64,000 nucleotides of DNA from Bittarella massiliensis (ex Durand et al. 2017) (GTDB lineage Bacteria; Bacillota; Clostridia; Oscillospirales; Ruminococcaceae), in assembly GCF_017566145.1 (NCBI RefSeq), contig NZ_JABFCL010000013.1, positions 1-64,000 of the forward strand, written 5' to 3'. Both the position numbers and the translations under genes were made by a program. Every line of letters begins with the position of its first letter. The first letter of the stretch is position 1. Shown one piece after another: positions 15,901 to 23,901 of this stretch. The notes below the pieces were generated by a model that was given only the letters and a program-made list of their open reading frames with translations, did not search any database and was not told where the DNA came from.

Positions 15901-16395
15901 CTAAGCCTTTTGTGACTGACGATAGGTTTGAGATTGTACCCTGGTATTCAGATAATGAAGTTTATTGCCTAGAAGTACTGTTTTTCGAACCTGTTTCCGA
16001 ATGGTCTGAACTTCAAGTGTCAGAGCTTCTCCGGCAGTTAAACCAATGTGTCGCAGATTTACAAACTCCAAATATAGGTTCTCGCTATTTTGGGCCGGAA
16101 TAGTCACCGGGAAGCGCGGAGTTTCAGCCTTCGGAGACTTTGGGTCACCCCGAATAAGCTTTGGCTCTAGCTCGCAGGTTCTTCCGCGGCAGGAAATCGA
16201 GGTAATGACCAGAACGTTGTCGGAAAAATTAGTTATAGAAATAAGGAGTTGCATGGTATTCAAGTGCTCGCCGTAGTCAATTGCAGAAACCGCAAATTTT
16301 TCGCGTGACCGCCAAAGGCTCCTCAACCATGTTCCCAAGGACATGGTGAACCCGGCTACAGCAATACCAAACGTTACATATCCATAAAAATCCAT
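15901..16395 (-). CDS. Phage membrane protein with an extracytoplasmic or cytosolic beta-domain, 164 aa
   Basis: ATG 16395 follows AAAGGAGGG at a good distance. Residues 6-28 are a transmembrane helix, then RSLWRSREKF, then a beta-strand-rich domain (MQLLISITNFSDNVLVITSISCRG). It is transcribed against the surrounding early genes, which is often the case for lysogenic-conversion genes expressed from the prophage. I do not recognise a named family. Confidence 0.6.
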   Translation of the reverse strand: MDFYGYVTFGIAVAGFTMSLGTWLRSLWRSREKFAVSAIDYGEHLNTMQLLISITNFSDNVLVITSISCRGRTCELEPKLIRGDPKSPKAETPRFPVTIPAQNSENLYLEFVNLRHIGLTAGEALTLEVQTIRKQVRKTVLLGNKLHYLNTRVQSQTYRQSQKA

Positions 16396-16462
16396 AAAAA
16401 TCCCTCCTTTCAACCAAATTCTACCACGTCCGCAGAAAGGAGGCAAGAAAGGAGTGAACACC

Positions 16463-16798
16463 ATGGGAAAATCGCCAGATACATATCGCTACCTTCGGCA
16501 GAGACTCCGAGAGTTGGGAGTGGATGTTTCGTATCTGTCGCAACTTCTTGGCTTTTCGTCTCCAACATCTGCGAGCGATCGCCTATCAGGCAGAGCCAAT
16601 TGGAGACAGTCGGAGATGTACCGAGTGTTAGAGATCATCAGAGAGCCCCCGGAGCGGCTACACATTGTTTTTCCGCCCGACGGAGTAGAATTTCGCCGCC
16701 GAGGGCGTCCGCAGAAAGAGCGGCAAAAAAGCCCCAAGGAACTGCTTATTGAGGCACTTGGCCTCATGGAGCAAGAAGAAAGGAAGGAAACAGCATGA
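16463..16798 (+). CDS. Phage HTH-like early protein, 111 aa
   Basis: The start is ATG 16463, 8 nt after AAAGGAGTG. The N-terminal half (TYRYLRQRLRELGVDVSYLSQLLGFSSPTSASDRLSG) has the spacing of a helix-turn-helix, followed by a basic RRRGRPQKERQK linker and an acidic helix. Probably a DNA-binding early regulator; no family named. The stop overlaps the next start (ATGA). Confidence 0.55.
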   Translation: MGKSPDTYRYLRQRLRELGVDVSYLSQLLGFSSPTSASDRLSGRANWRQSEMYRVLEIIREPPERLHIVFPPDGVEFRRRGRPQKERQKSPKELLIEALGLMEQEERKETA

Positions 16799-16974
16799 CC
16801 CCCACAAAACTAACCGCCATCGGCTCGGCACTCTTGCTATTAGCCGGCGGCATGAGCGACGCAGGAACCAGTCTGACCCACGTAATTGGGCTTGTTGCTT
16901 GTGGCCTTGGCTGTATTGTGGCGGCGCTGCTGATTTGGAGAGGAGAAAACAACAATGGGAAAAAGCATCTTTGA
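16795..16974 (+). CDS. Two-helix membrane protein, 59 aa
   Basis: ATG 16795 overlaps the preceding stop by ATGA, a strong sign of coupled translation. Hydrophobic segments at about residues 7-20 and 27-48 are separated by GMSDAGTSLTH. The 3' end overlaps the next gene by 20 nt and contains that gene's GGAGAGGAG binding site. Function unknown. Confidence 0.6.
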   Translation: MTPTKLTAIGSALLLLAGGMSDAGTSLTHVIGLVACGLGCIVAALLIWRGENNNGKKHL

Positions 16975-17392
16975 GGCCCTGGGGATTGACCCTGGTCAAA
17001 AAATTATCATTCATGGGGTTGTGTGCAACCCGCACTATATCGACGAGGATGGGAGCTTGTGCGACTGCCTCAGCGGAGTTGCAAACGAGTTGAAATGGGA
17101 GCTCATTGCCCGAGGGGATTATACTATCCTCCCGCTCTACACCGCCGACGAGATCGCCATTCTGCGCGGCGCCAAGGCGGCAGGGTATAACTACATTGCC
17201 AAGGACCAGAATGGTGACGTTTTTGTATATGAAGAAAAGCCGGGAAAGAACGGCGGCACATGGTATCCAGGAAAACAGTATTTCATGATTATGGGAAGCG
17301 AAAAATTTGCGGCCATCTCTCGGGATGATCCCGAGCCCCTCGACATCGCCGCCGCCCTGGACGAAATCGACAGAGAGGAGCAAGACCAATGA
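16955..17392 (+). CDS. Phage early protein of unknown function, 145 aa
   Basis: ATG 16955 follows GGAGAGGAG. The product is mixed alpha/beta with paired Cys (CDCLSG) and a Tyr/Asp/Gly-rich middle (YNYIAKDQNGDVFVYEEKPG). Its acidic tail overlaps the next gene by 4 nt. Not recognised. Confidence 0.65.
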   Translation: MGKSIFEALGIDPGQKIIIHGVVCNPHYIDEDGSLCDCLSGVANELKWELIARGDYTILPLYTADEIAILRGAKAAGYNYIAKDQNGDVFVYEEKPGKNGGTWYPGKQYFMIMGSEKFAAISRDDPEPLDIAAALDEIDREEQDQ

Positions 17393-17589
17393 TCTACCCT
17401 TGCATGACCTGCAAGCAACCCCGCCCCTGCGACCGCAAACACTGTCTGGCCTACCAGCTTATGGCACAGCACAATGACGAGCTCAGGCGGGAGCGGGAGC
17501 GGCAGAAGGCCAAAGAGATGGACGCTGTGCAGACAGATTTTGAAGCGTCCGAAAAAATCCGAAAAAGATATAGGAGGAGAGGCCAATGA
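17389..17589 (+). CDS. Small Cys-rich phage protein, 66 aa
   Basis: ATGA overlap with the gene before. CMTCKQPRPCDRKHC near the N-terminus could bind zinc, followed by a long charged helix (about 22-60). Likely a small DNA- or protein-binding accessory protein; no family recognised. Confidence 0.6.
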   Translation: MIYPCMTCKQPRPCDRKHCLAYQLMAQHNDELRRERERQKAKEMDAVQTDFEASEKIRKRYRRRGQ

Positions 17590-18092
17590 CCCCGCTTAAA
17601 TTGCAGCGGCACAGTGCTGGGTGGTTGCCAAAAGAGGTGGTTGCCGCTCTTCGGGAGGTGCCAGCCAGTGACACCGCGTCGCGGATGGATAAGCGCCTGT
17701 ACAGTAAAATCGAGCTTGGGCTTGCAGACCTTACAGTTGCGCAGGCAGAAGTGCTTGCGGAAAGGTGGGGTGTGCCGATTGAGTACATAAGACACCCCAA
17801 TCCAGCAGAATCCACGGAGAGCCCAAAAACCGCTGTCGCGACAAGGGGCAAAGCACAAGCAGGCCCTGGGACCCAAGTCTACCGAATGACGGCTGATTTG
17901 CCCCGGGAGTTGGCGGATGCGGAAGCACCCCTCGCCGAAAAGCTCAAGGTCTGCGGATACAGCACCCTTGTGGAGTGGCAACTGCACAACCTCCGGCTGT
18001 TAAACCGCCGGTACAAAAAGAAAAAGGCCGCCCTCGATGGTGCGAACATCGAAGACGGCAAAAGAATAAAAGCCACCCACAGTATAGGCTGA
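17586..18092 (+). CDS. Phage HTH-type protein, 168 aa
   Basis: Starts inside the previous stop (ATGA). Residues about 10-62 contain KRLYSKIELGLADLTVAQAEVLAERWGVPIEYI, an XRE-like helix pattern. The C-terminal half holds a basic helix (LLNRRYKKKKAALDG). Role probably in early regulation; not assigned to a named family. Confidence 0.5.
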   Translation: MTPLKLQRHSAGWLPKEVVAALREVPASDTASRMDKRLYSKIELGLADLTVAQAEVLAERWGVPIEYIRHPNPAESTESPKTAVATRGKAQAGPGTQVYRMTADLPRELADAEAPLAEKLKVCGYSTLVEWQLHNLRLLNRRYKKKKAALDGANIEDGKRIKATHSIG

Positions 18093-18108
18093 GAGGAGGA
18101 AAAAGTCA

Positions 18109-18489
18109 ATGTGTGATATTTGTAGGCAAACAATTTGCCCTTCTGGGTGCCCCAATGCTCCTCTCTGGGAGCCGCCCACCTGTGACCTCTGCGAAAATGA
18201 AGCGCGCTGGGAGTATGATGGGTTGCGCCTCTGCACCCGGTGCCTCTGCGAGAGTGTCACCGAGGACGCGGAGTTTGAGGATGCAGTTGCCTTTGCCTCC
18301 GAGAGCCGCGACCAGTGGCATGACCTCCTCGACTACCTGCTGGATACCGGCAAGTTGGAGGCGGGGACGCTCCGCGAGACGCGGTTCGACTGGCCCGTAG
18401 CCTTGCAAGAGTACTGCGCCGGAAATGATTACTTTTTCGAATATTTAGAGGCCCAAAAAGACCGCAATTATAGGGGGATTGACGAATGA
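18109..18489 (+). CDS. Zinc-ribbon-like phage protein, 126 aa
   Basis: Eight Cys in the first 50 residues (MCDICRQTICPSGC, CDLCENEARW, LCTRCLCE) suggest two zinc knuckles. They are followed by an acidic aromatic helical domain. It overlaps the annealing-protein gene by 4 nt at the 3' end. Possibly a recombination accessory factor by neighbourhood only. Confidence 0.55.
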   Translation: MCDICRQTICPSGCPNAPLWEPPTCDLCENEARWEYDGLRLCTRCLCESVTEDAEFEDAVAFASESRDQWHDLLDYLLDTGKLEAGTLRETRFDWPVALQEYCAGNDYFFEYLEAQKDRNYRGIDE

Positions 18490-19115
18490 CAGAGAACTAT
18501 TTTGCGAAGCTGAACGCCCTGAACGTGGGCGACAAAATCGAGAAGAAAAACGGCCTCTCCTACCTCTCGTGGGCATGGGCCTGGGGAGAGGTCAAGAAGC
18601 TCCACCCGGACGCGCAGTACCGAATCTACGAGAACGCCGACGGCTGGAACTACCACACCGACGGGCGCACCTGCTGGGTCAAGACCGGTGTCACTGTGGC
18701 GGGGATTGAGCACATCGAATACCTGCCGGTCATGGACAACCGCAACAAGTCCATCCTGGCTGAAAATGTCACCTCTTTCGACGTCAACAAGGCCATCCAG
18801 CGCAGTCTTACCAAGGCGCTTGCCCGGCACGGCCTGGGCCTCTACATATACGCCGGGGAGGATTTGCCGGAGGACGCCCAGAAGGCGGCCAAGGAGGAGG
18901 AGAAGAAAGCCAATGCGTCCAAAATCGACGAGATCAAGCAAGCGTCCCTCCTCGGCGAAATCAAGCGCACCGGCTGGACAGTGGAGGGGATGCTCGACTG
19001 GTTGTCCAGCAAGTCAGAGACCCCCGTCAACAGCGTCAAAGACATCACCCTGGCCCAGTACGTGGGCGTGATGCAGAGATTGGAGCGCAAGCCAGATGCA
19101 GCAGCTGGAGCTTGA
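18486..19115 (+). CDS. DUF1071/Sak-type single-strand annealing protein, 209 aa
   Basis: The N-terminus LSYLSWAWAWGEVKKLHPDA and the later MDNRNKSI...SFDVNKAIQRSLTKALARHGLGLYIYAGEDLP are the hallmark of the DUF1071 phage recombinases, related to Rad52-like annealers. It should pair single strands during phage recombination, together with the SSB encoded downstream. The Lys/Glu-rich linker and C-terminal helix are normal for the family. The end overlaps the next gene by 20 nt. Confidence 0.85.
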   Translation: MTENYFAKLNALNVGDKIEKKNGLSYLSWAWAWGEVKKLHPDAQYRIYENADGWNYHTDGRTCWVKTGVTVAGIEHIEYLPVMDNRNKSILAENVTSFDVNKAIQRSLTKALARHGLGLYIYAGEDLPEDAQKAAKEEEKKANASKIDEIKQASLLGEIKRTGWTVEGMLDWLSSKSETPVNSVKDITLAQYVGVMQRLERKPDAAAGA

Positions 19116-19635
19116 TTTTTCGGCGGCCCAGTGTTGGGAGGGAGACGGCTGCTGGCTGATGCTCAAGGTGGCCAACGCTCCGGCGGCCCGCCGGTGGGTA
19201 GACCAGATGTCGGGAGACTGTACCGCCGTCCTCGGCCCCAAACGGCGCAAGCGATCGCTGGACGCCAACGCCTACTTGTGGGCGCTATGCGACCAGATTG
19301 CCAAAAAGCTAGGCAACAGCAAGGAGGAAGTCTATCTCGATGCCGTCAAAGAGGCGGGCGTTGTTGACCAACAGTATATGCGGGTCGACGCGGCGAAGGA
19401 GTGGAGACGACGCTGGGAGCGCCGTGGAATCGGGTGGCCGACCGAAATTGTAGACGAAGGCCTTGACGGGCTCGTCCTGGTCAATGCCTATTGGGGCTCA
19501 AGCACATACGATACTGCCGAAATGTCCCGGCTGCTGGACAATATCATCGAGAAAGCAAAAGCCCAGGATATTGAGACGGCGACGCCGGATCGGCTGGCAA
19601 TGATGCAAGAGGAGTGGAGGAAAAAGAATGGATGA
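19096..19635 (+). CDS. NinB-like recombination protein, 179 aa
   Basis: The sequence around residues 35-75 (GPKRRKRSLDANAYLWALCDQIAKKLGNSKEEVYLDAVKEAG) resembles NinB/Orf-type phage recombination mediators, which bind ssDNA and aid annealing proteins. Its position directly after the DUF1071 gene and before HNH and SSB supports this. It lacks obvious nuclease motifs. Confidence 0.6.
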   Translation: MQQLELDFSAAQCWEGDGCWLMLKVANAPAARRWVDQMSGDCTAVLGPKRRKRSLDANAYLWALCDQIAKKLGNSKEEVYLDAVKEAGVVDQQYMRVDAAKEWRRRWERRGIGWPTEIVDEGLDGLVLVNAYWGSSTYDTAEMSRLLDNIIEKAKAQDIETATPDRLAMMQEEWRKKNG

Positions 19636-19903
19636 CCGCTGTTGGCTTTGCGGCAGAAACGGGGCGCAAGACCCCTTGGACGCCCACCATATCTTTGGTG
19701 GGCCAGATCGCCGAAAAAGCGAGAAGTACGGCCTAAAAGTCAAGCTGTGCCACAGCCGATGCCACATCTTTGGGCCGATGTCGGCCCATCAGAATGCTGA
19801 AACCGCCCTTGCTCTCCATCAGTACGGGCAGCGCAAGTGGATGGAGGAGCAGGGCAAGACGATAGACGATTTCCGCCGAGAATTTGGCCGGAACTACCTG
19901 TAA
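19628..19903 (+). CDS. HNH-like endonuclease (NinG/DUF968 type), 91 aa
   Basis: CWLCG and LCHSRCH frame the DAHHIF motif (HH with downstream H), a compact beta-beta-alpha zinc-finger nuclease fold. Proteins of this size next to NinB/SSB in phages are structure-specific or nicking nucleases acting in recombination. Overlaps the upstream gene by 8 nt. Confidence 0.7.
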   Translation: MDDRCWLCGRNGAQDPLDAHHIFGGPDRRKSEKYGLKVKLCHSRCHIFGPMSAHQNAETALALHQYGQRKWMEEQGKTIDDFRREFGRNYL

Positions 19904-19916
19904 GGAGGAAAAAAAG

Positions 19917-20312
19917 ATGCTTAATATAGCTGCAATTATGGGCCGCTTGACAGCCGACCCGGAGCTTCGCCACACCCCCAACAACGTGCCCGTCACCAGC
20001 TTCACCGTAGCGGTGGCCCGCTCCTTCGTCCGCCAAGGGCAGGAGCGCGAGACCGACTTCATCAACGTTGTGGCCTGGCGCAAAACCGCCGAATTCGTCT
20101 GCCGCTACTTCAAAAAGGGAAGCATGATCGCCGTCAACGGGTCGATTCAGACCCGCAAGTATCAGGACCGCGACGGCAACAACCGCGCCGCCTTTGAGAT
20201 CGTGGCCGACAACGTACATTTCTGCGAGAACAAATCATCCGGCCCGGTCGTGGACGCCCCGAAAACGCCGCTGGTTGACTTTGAGGACGTGCCCGGCGAC
20301 CTGCCGTTTTAG
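19917..20312 (+). CDS. Single-stranded DNA-binding protein, 131 aa
   Basis: OB-fold SSB with NIAAIMGRLTADPELRHTPNNVPVTSFTVAV, then ETDFINVVAWRKTAEF, and an acidic tip DFEDVPGDLPF that contacts partner proteins. The start is ATG 19917 after AAGGAGG; the longer frame from 19884 lies in the preceding gene. It protects phage ssDNA and loads recombination proteins. Confidence 0.95.
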   Translation: MLNIAAIMGRLTADPELRHTPNNVPVTSFTVAVARSFVRQGQERETDFINVVAWRKTAEFVCRYFKKGSMIAVNGSIQTRKYQDRDGNNRAAFEIVADNVHFCENKSSGPVVDAPKTPLVDFEDVPGDLPF

Positions 20313-20323
20313 GAGGTACCGCA

Positions 20324-21028
20324 ATGATTGAACTGCTGTCAAATACCGGGTTTATTATGTACAACAAGCGCCTTGCCCACCTCCTGGGCATCAACTCGGC
20401 AATCCTGCTGGGTGAGCTCTGCGCCAAGTACCAGTATTGGCTTGACCGGGGGGAGCTGGTTGCCCATGACGGGTGGTTTTACTCAACCCAGGCCGAAATC
20501 CAGGAAAACACCGCCTTATCCCCATACCAGCAGCGCGTCGCCATAACCCCCCTGAAAGACTGTGGGGCCGTGGAAAGCAAGCTGGTCGGCACTCCGGCAA
20601 CCACTTTTTACAGACTTGACGAGGAGAGCCTTAACAACTTGTTGTGCAATAACTCAACAGCTAGATGTCAAGAAACTAAACATCTAGATGTCGAGAAACT
20701 TCACATCCCTTATATAAGGAGTAATAAGAACAATAACAAGAACAAGAATAAGAGAGTAAGCGCCAGTTGTGAAGACACCGAGAAAAAATTCGTCCGGCCC
20801 ACCGTCGAGGAAGTCCGCGCATACTGCCAAGAAAAGGGATACTCGGTAGACCCGGAGGCCTTTTGCGACTACTACGAAGCCAGAGGATGGAAACTCAACA
20901 AAACCTCGATGAAAAATTGGAAGGCGGCAGTGAGGACGTGGGAAAGGAGGGAGAGAGATGGAAGCAATGGCAGAAGCGCTCAAAAACCTCAAACTGACTG
21001 GGGAATCAAAAACGGTCTGGACTTATGA
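20324..21028 (+). CDS. Phage replication initiator (DnaD-like organisation), 234 aa
   Basis: The N-terminal winged-helix region (GFIMYNKRLAHLLGINSAILLGEL...YSTQAEIQENTALSPYQQRVAITPLKDCGAVE) is typical of Firmicutes phage initiators. A low-complexity Asn/Lys linker (about 130-147) follows, then a C-terminal DnaD-like domain ending in KTSMKNWKAAVRTWERRER. The coding sequence of the linker contains two iterons (20661-20700), the probable origin. It is followed by the helicase loader. Confidence 0.82.
   Translation: MIELLSNTGFIMYNKRLAHLLGINSAILLGELCAKYQYWLDRGELVAHDGWFYSTQAEIQENTALSPYQQRVAITPLKDCGAVESKLVGTPATTFYRLDEESLNNLLCNNSTARCQETKHLDVEKLHIPYIRSNKNNNKNKNKRVSASCEDTEKKFVRPTVEEVRAYCQEKGYSVDPEAFCDYYEARGWKLNKTSMKNWKAAVRTWERRERDGSNGRSAQKPQTDWGIKNGLDL
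20661..20700. other. Candidate prophage replication origin (two iterons)
   Basis: CTAGATGTCAAGAAACT at 20661-20677 and CTAGATGTCGAGAAACT at 20684-20700 are 17-bp direct repeats, 23 bp apart, with ACATCTAGATGT as a dyad. They are followed by an A/T-rich, purine-biased run (20709-20758) suited for unwinding. Origins inside the initiator gene are common in temperate phages. Confidence 0.6.
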
Positions 21029-21767
21029 GCAGATGCTGCAAAACCGCTGTGACGCCTACAACAGCAAGTCCGGGGCACTAGACGGAGTGGATTGCCCCAT
21101 CTGCAAAAACAAGGGCTCGGTCATGGAAATCATCAACGGATATGTAACAACAAGAGAGTGCCGGTGTATGGCCGCCCGGAAAAGCCTGTGGAGAATCGAA
21201 CGGAGCGGGCTGCGAGATGTGGTCGACCTCTACACGCTTGAAAATTACGAGACCCGGGAGCCCTGGCAGGGCAAAGTCATGGAGACGGCCAAGCGCTTTC
21301 TGGCGGACGAGGAAGCCCGCTGGTGGTACTTTGGTGGGCAAGTTGGGGCCGGGAAAACTCACATCTGCACGGCAATCACAACCGAGCTGATGCGCCGAGG
21401 GATGGCAGCAAAATACATGCTCTGGCGGGACGAGGTAGTCCAGCTCAAGGCCTGCGTCACCGACGATCAGCAGTACAACGCCATTATCTCCCCGCTAAAA
21501 ACCGTTCCCATCCTGTACATAGACGACCTTTTCAAGGCCGAGAAGGGCAAATTCCCCTCGGCGGCGGACGTCAACATCGCCTTTGAGCTGCTCAACTACC
21601 GCTACAACAACCGCGAATTGTACACAATCATTTCCAGCGAAAAAACCATGAACGACCTGCTGGACATTGATGAGGCGGTGGGAAGCCGCGTGTACGAGCG
21701 CACCAAGGCGGGGGGCTATCAGCTCTCCCTCTCGCCCGACAAATCCAAAAACTACCGGCTGAAATAG
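20958..21767 (+). CDS. DnaC/DnaI-like helicase loader ATPase, 269 aa
   Basis: AAA+ protein with Walker A GGQVGAGKTH (near residue 130), Walker B VPILYIDDLFK and a sensor-like TIISSEKTMNDLL. The N-terminal region has a CPICKNKG...ECRCMAARK Cys cluster, as in phage DnaC-type loaders. It starts after AAAGGAGGGAG and overlaps the initiator by 71 nt. It delivers the host replicative helicase to the phage origin. Confidence 0.92.
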   Translation: MEAMAEALKNLKLTGESKTVWTYEQMLQNRCDAYNSKSGALDGVDCPICKNKGSVMEIINGYVTTRECRCMAARKSLWRIERSGLRDVVDLYTLENYETREPWQGKVMETAKRFLADEEARWWYFGGQVGAGKTHICTAITTELMRRGMAAKYMLWRDEVVQLKACVTDDQQYNAIISPLKTVPILYIDDLFKAEKGKFPSAADVNIAFELLNYRYNNRELYTIISSEKTMNDLLDIDEAVGSRVYERTKAGGYQLSLSPDKSKNYRLK

Positions 21768-21776
21768 GAGGACAGC

Positions 21777-22415
21777 ATGAACGAAATCGAAAGAGACCTC
21801 GCGGCCAGCATCCGCGAGCAGAAGAGTACGGGGAGCGGGGCATACCACAAGGCTCCGTCGAAACAAGGCCCCAGAAACGCAGTCAAAACCCCGGTGGACA
21901 CCATGCCCGCCAAAGAGCGGAGAGAGTACACCAAACCTGGTGCCCTGGTGCTGGACAACATGGCACAACCCGTCAAATGGGTCGTCTACAAGCAGCTGTC
22001 CGAGGACGTCAAGCGTGAGCGTCTGCGCTACTGGGCCGCACACTATGGTATCTGGTCAGCGGGTAAAATGTCAAGACTGCTTGGATGCTCCCAGCTGACT
22101 GTACGCAAGGAGTTTGACCGCTTGGGGATTGGGGCCGCGCTCAAGCACATTGTCGGCGAACTCACCCCGAAGGAGGCGCAAGCAGCCGCCGAAAACTACA
22201 GGGCCCTGAAATTAGCCCAGGAAGGCACGGAAATGAGGGAGATGGAAACGGACGCCAGAAACGATAGATGTGCGCCTTATCGGGGCGAAAATCGGCCTCT
22301 CGTGTCGATTGAGTGGGACGGCAAAGACGGGGTGGACGTCAGACAAGTTGGGAGAATGATCGCGGAGGTGCCGGAGGGCCGGTACACACTGCGGCTGATG
22401 CTGGAGGCGGTCTGA
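21777..22415 (+). CDS. Phage protein with an HTH-like middle, 212 aa
   Basis: Residues about 70-115 (RERLRYWAAHYGIWSAGKMSRLLGCSQLTVRKEFDRLGI) have a plausible helix-turn-helix. The N-terminus is polar and probably disordered. The function is unknown; the gene lies between replication and nuclease genes in an unbroken + operon, with a stop/start overlap (TGATG) with the next gene. Confidence 0.6.
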   Translation: MNEIERDLAASIREQKSTGSGAYHKAPSKQGPRNAVKTPVDTMPAKERREYTKPGALVLDNMAQPVKWVVYKQLSEDVKRERLRYWAAHYGIWSAGKMSRLLGCSQLTVRKEFDRLGIGAALKHIVGELTPKEAQAAAENYRALKLAQEGTEMREMETDARNDRCAPYRGENRPLVSIEWDGKDGVDVRQVGRMIAEVPEGRYTLRLMLEAV

Positions 22416-22762
22416 TGGGGAAATCAAGCCGAAACAAGGGCAAGCGCGGCGAAATAGAGCTTGCCAAGGCCCTGCGCGGGCTGGGATATGCCGTCGCCAG
22501 ACGCGGCCAGCAGTATTGCGGGGCCAATGGAGACGCGGACGTGGTAGGGGTGCCTGGGATGCACATCGAGTGCAAGAGGGTGGAGGCCCTCCACCTCTAT
22601 GACGCGCTGGCGCAGGCGATCGGAGACGCTAAGGACGGAGAATTGCCGGTAGTGATGCACCGGCGGAACAACTGTGAGTGGGTCGCCATCATGCGCCTAG
22701 AAGATTGGGGCGAGGCGACCAGAGAGTATATAGCTGGGAGGAATTGGAATGAAAGTCTATGA
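22415..22762 (+). CDS. PD-(D/E)XK nuclease, Holliday-junction-resolvase-like, 115 aa
   Basis: NKGKRGEIELAKALRGLGY, GDADVVGVPGMHIECKRVE gives the E...D...ExK order of archaeal-type Hjc/VRR-like nucleases, common in phage replication modules. ATG 22415 overlaps the previous stop; the longer upstream frame would duplicate coding space. It probably resolves branched phage DNA. Confidence 0.78.
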   Translation: MGKSSRNKGKRGEIELAKALRGLGYAVARRGQQYCGANGDADVVGVPGMHIECKRVEALHLYDALAQAIGDAKDGELPVVMHRRNNCEWVAIMRLEDWGEATREYIAGRNWNESL

Positions 22763-22934
22763 GTTGATGAACGAGCTGGACAACATGCCAGCGGGAGCGG
22801 AAGTAAGATTTCGCCGAAAATTGGTGGAGGGCGAACTGAACAAAGCAGATGATGGGCTCTATGTGGTAGACCTACCGATTCGCTGGGCCGAGATGGAGGA
22901 AGATGCCGTACTGCTGGAAGGGTGGAAATCGTGA
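22749..22934 (+). CDS. Small phage protein, 61 aa
   Basis: ATG 22749 after GGGAGGAA, overlapping the nuclease gene by 14 nt. Acidic and compact (MKVYELMNELDNMPAGAEVRF). Similar small proteins occur next to phage nucleases, but I cannot assign a function. Confidence 0.6.
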   Translation: MKVYELMNELDNMPAGAEVRFRRKLVEGELNKADDGLYVVDLPIRWAEMEEDAVLLEGWKS

Positions 22935-23350
22935 GAGAGGCAGCCCAGTACCTGATTATGCTGCTGGCCCTGCTCACCATACAGCGGCCAGCGACTGCCA
23001 CCGAACCCAGATTGCCGGAGCCGGTAATGGCTCACGTAGAATCTCAACAGCGAATTTTCGCCGGTGAGTTTGCGGTCTACGCCTACTGCGCGGAGCAGTA
23101 CCCACACATCTGCGGGGGCAACCCCACCACCAAGAGCGGGGAGCCAGTGACGCCAGGGGTGACCATAGCCGCAGACCCCGACGTGATGCCGATGGGCACC
23201 CGCATCTACATAGACGGCATCGGGGAGCGGGTGGTACAGGACACCGGCGGGGCCATACGGGGGCGCAAAATTGACCTGGCGGTAGAGAGCCACCAGGAGG
23301 CAGTGGCTTGGGGAGTACAACACAAGGGGGTGTGGGTATGCGCCAACTAG
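22922..23350 (+). CDS. Secreted 3D-domain protein, 142 aa
   Basis: An N-terminal hydrophobic segment (about 6-25) looks like a signal peptide, with GTG 22922 or 22931 as start. The C-terminal part VTIAADPDVMPMGTRIYIDG...VVQDTGGAIRGRKIDLAV is a 3D domain with its conserved Asp residues, related to MltA/RlpA double-psi barrels that act on peptidoglycan. Placement among early genes rather than with lysis genes is unusual; a role at entry or in the lysogen envelope is possible. Confidence 0.85.
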   Translation: MEIVREAAQYLIMLLALLTIQRPATATEPRLPEPVMAHVESQQRIFAGEFAVYAYCAEQYPHICGGNPTTKSGEPVTPGVTIAADPDVMPMGTRIYIDGIGERVVQDTGGAIRGRKIDLAVESHQEAVAWGVQHKGVWVCAN

Positions 23351-23901
23351 GAGACGTGACGCGCATCAATGGCGCAGAAATTGAGCCGGTGGACGTCATC
23401 ACATTCGGGAGCCCATGCCAAGATCTGTCTATCGCCGGCAAGCAAGCGGGTCTTGACGGGGAGCGCAGCGGCCTGTTTTTCGAGGCCACAAGAATCATCC
23501 GAGAAATGAGGGAGGCAACAGACAATGAGTACCCAACTTTCGCTGTTTGGGAAAATGTCCCAGGAGCGTTCAGCAGCGCCGGAGGGGAGGACTTCCGTGC
23601 CGTGCTCCAAGAACTCGCCGCCGTTGCGGGAGAAACCGTATCTATCCCTAGACCTGCGGGGAGATGGCTTACCGCAGGAGAGATCGTGGGAGACGGTTGC
23701 TCGATTGCCTGGCGAATACTGGACGCGCAATACTGGGGAGTGCCCCAACGCCGCCGTCGAATCTACCTTGTCGCAGATTTTGACGGACACCGCGCCGCCG
23801 AAATACTATTTGACCGCTCGCGCCTGCCACGGAGTTTTGGCGCGGGCCGAGCGCCGGCGGCTGTGACCGCCTATCGTTTCGAGGAGGAAACCAATGGATA
23901 A
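23338..23901 (+). pseudogene. C5-cytosine DNA methyltransferase lacking its N-terminus, 187 aa
   Basis: It has motif IV with the catalytic Cys (GSPCQDLS), motif VI (VWENVPGAFSS) and motif VIII (PQRRRRIYLVADF). The usual first 50-60 residues with the AdoMet-binding FDGIGG motif are absent; the frame starts at ATG 23338, overlapping the 3D gene, where the family would already be past motif III. Target-recognition and motif X regions are also not apparent. It may be inactive or need a partner. A second frame of the same DNA encodes another ORF (23525-23866). Confidence 0.75.
23525..23866 (+). CDS. Out-of-frame ORF inside the methylase gene, SLFGKM-type phage protein, 113 aa
   Basis: ATG 23525. 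The +1 reading of the methylase motif VI region gives LSLFGKMSQERSAAPEG, and further on ECPNAAVESTLSQILTDTAPPKYY and RACHGVLARAERRR. From memory, stand-alone gut-phage proteins share the pattern SLFGK...SLSxIL...PxKYYLS..RACxGILRRA, so this frame may be a real overprinted gene. A database search is needed to confirm; alternatively it is a shadow of a conserved methylase sequence. Confidence 0.45.
   Translation: MSTQLSLFGKMSQERSAAPEGRTSVPCSKNSPPLREKPYLSLDLRGDGLPQERSWETVARLPGEYWTRNTGECPNAAVESTLSQILTDTAPPKYYLTARACHGVLARAERRRL

Noticed and set aside
15885-16103. 72-aa + strand frame with a good ribosome-binding site
   Set aside because: It lies almost fully antisense to the better supported membrane-protein gene 15901-16395, which has a start site, a transmembrane helix and a folded-domain pattern.
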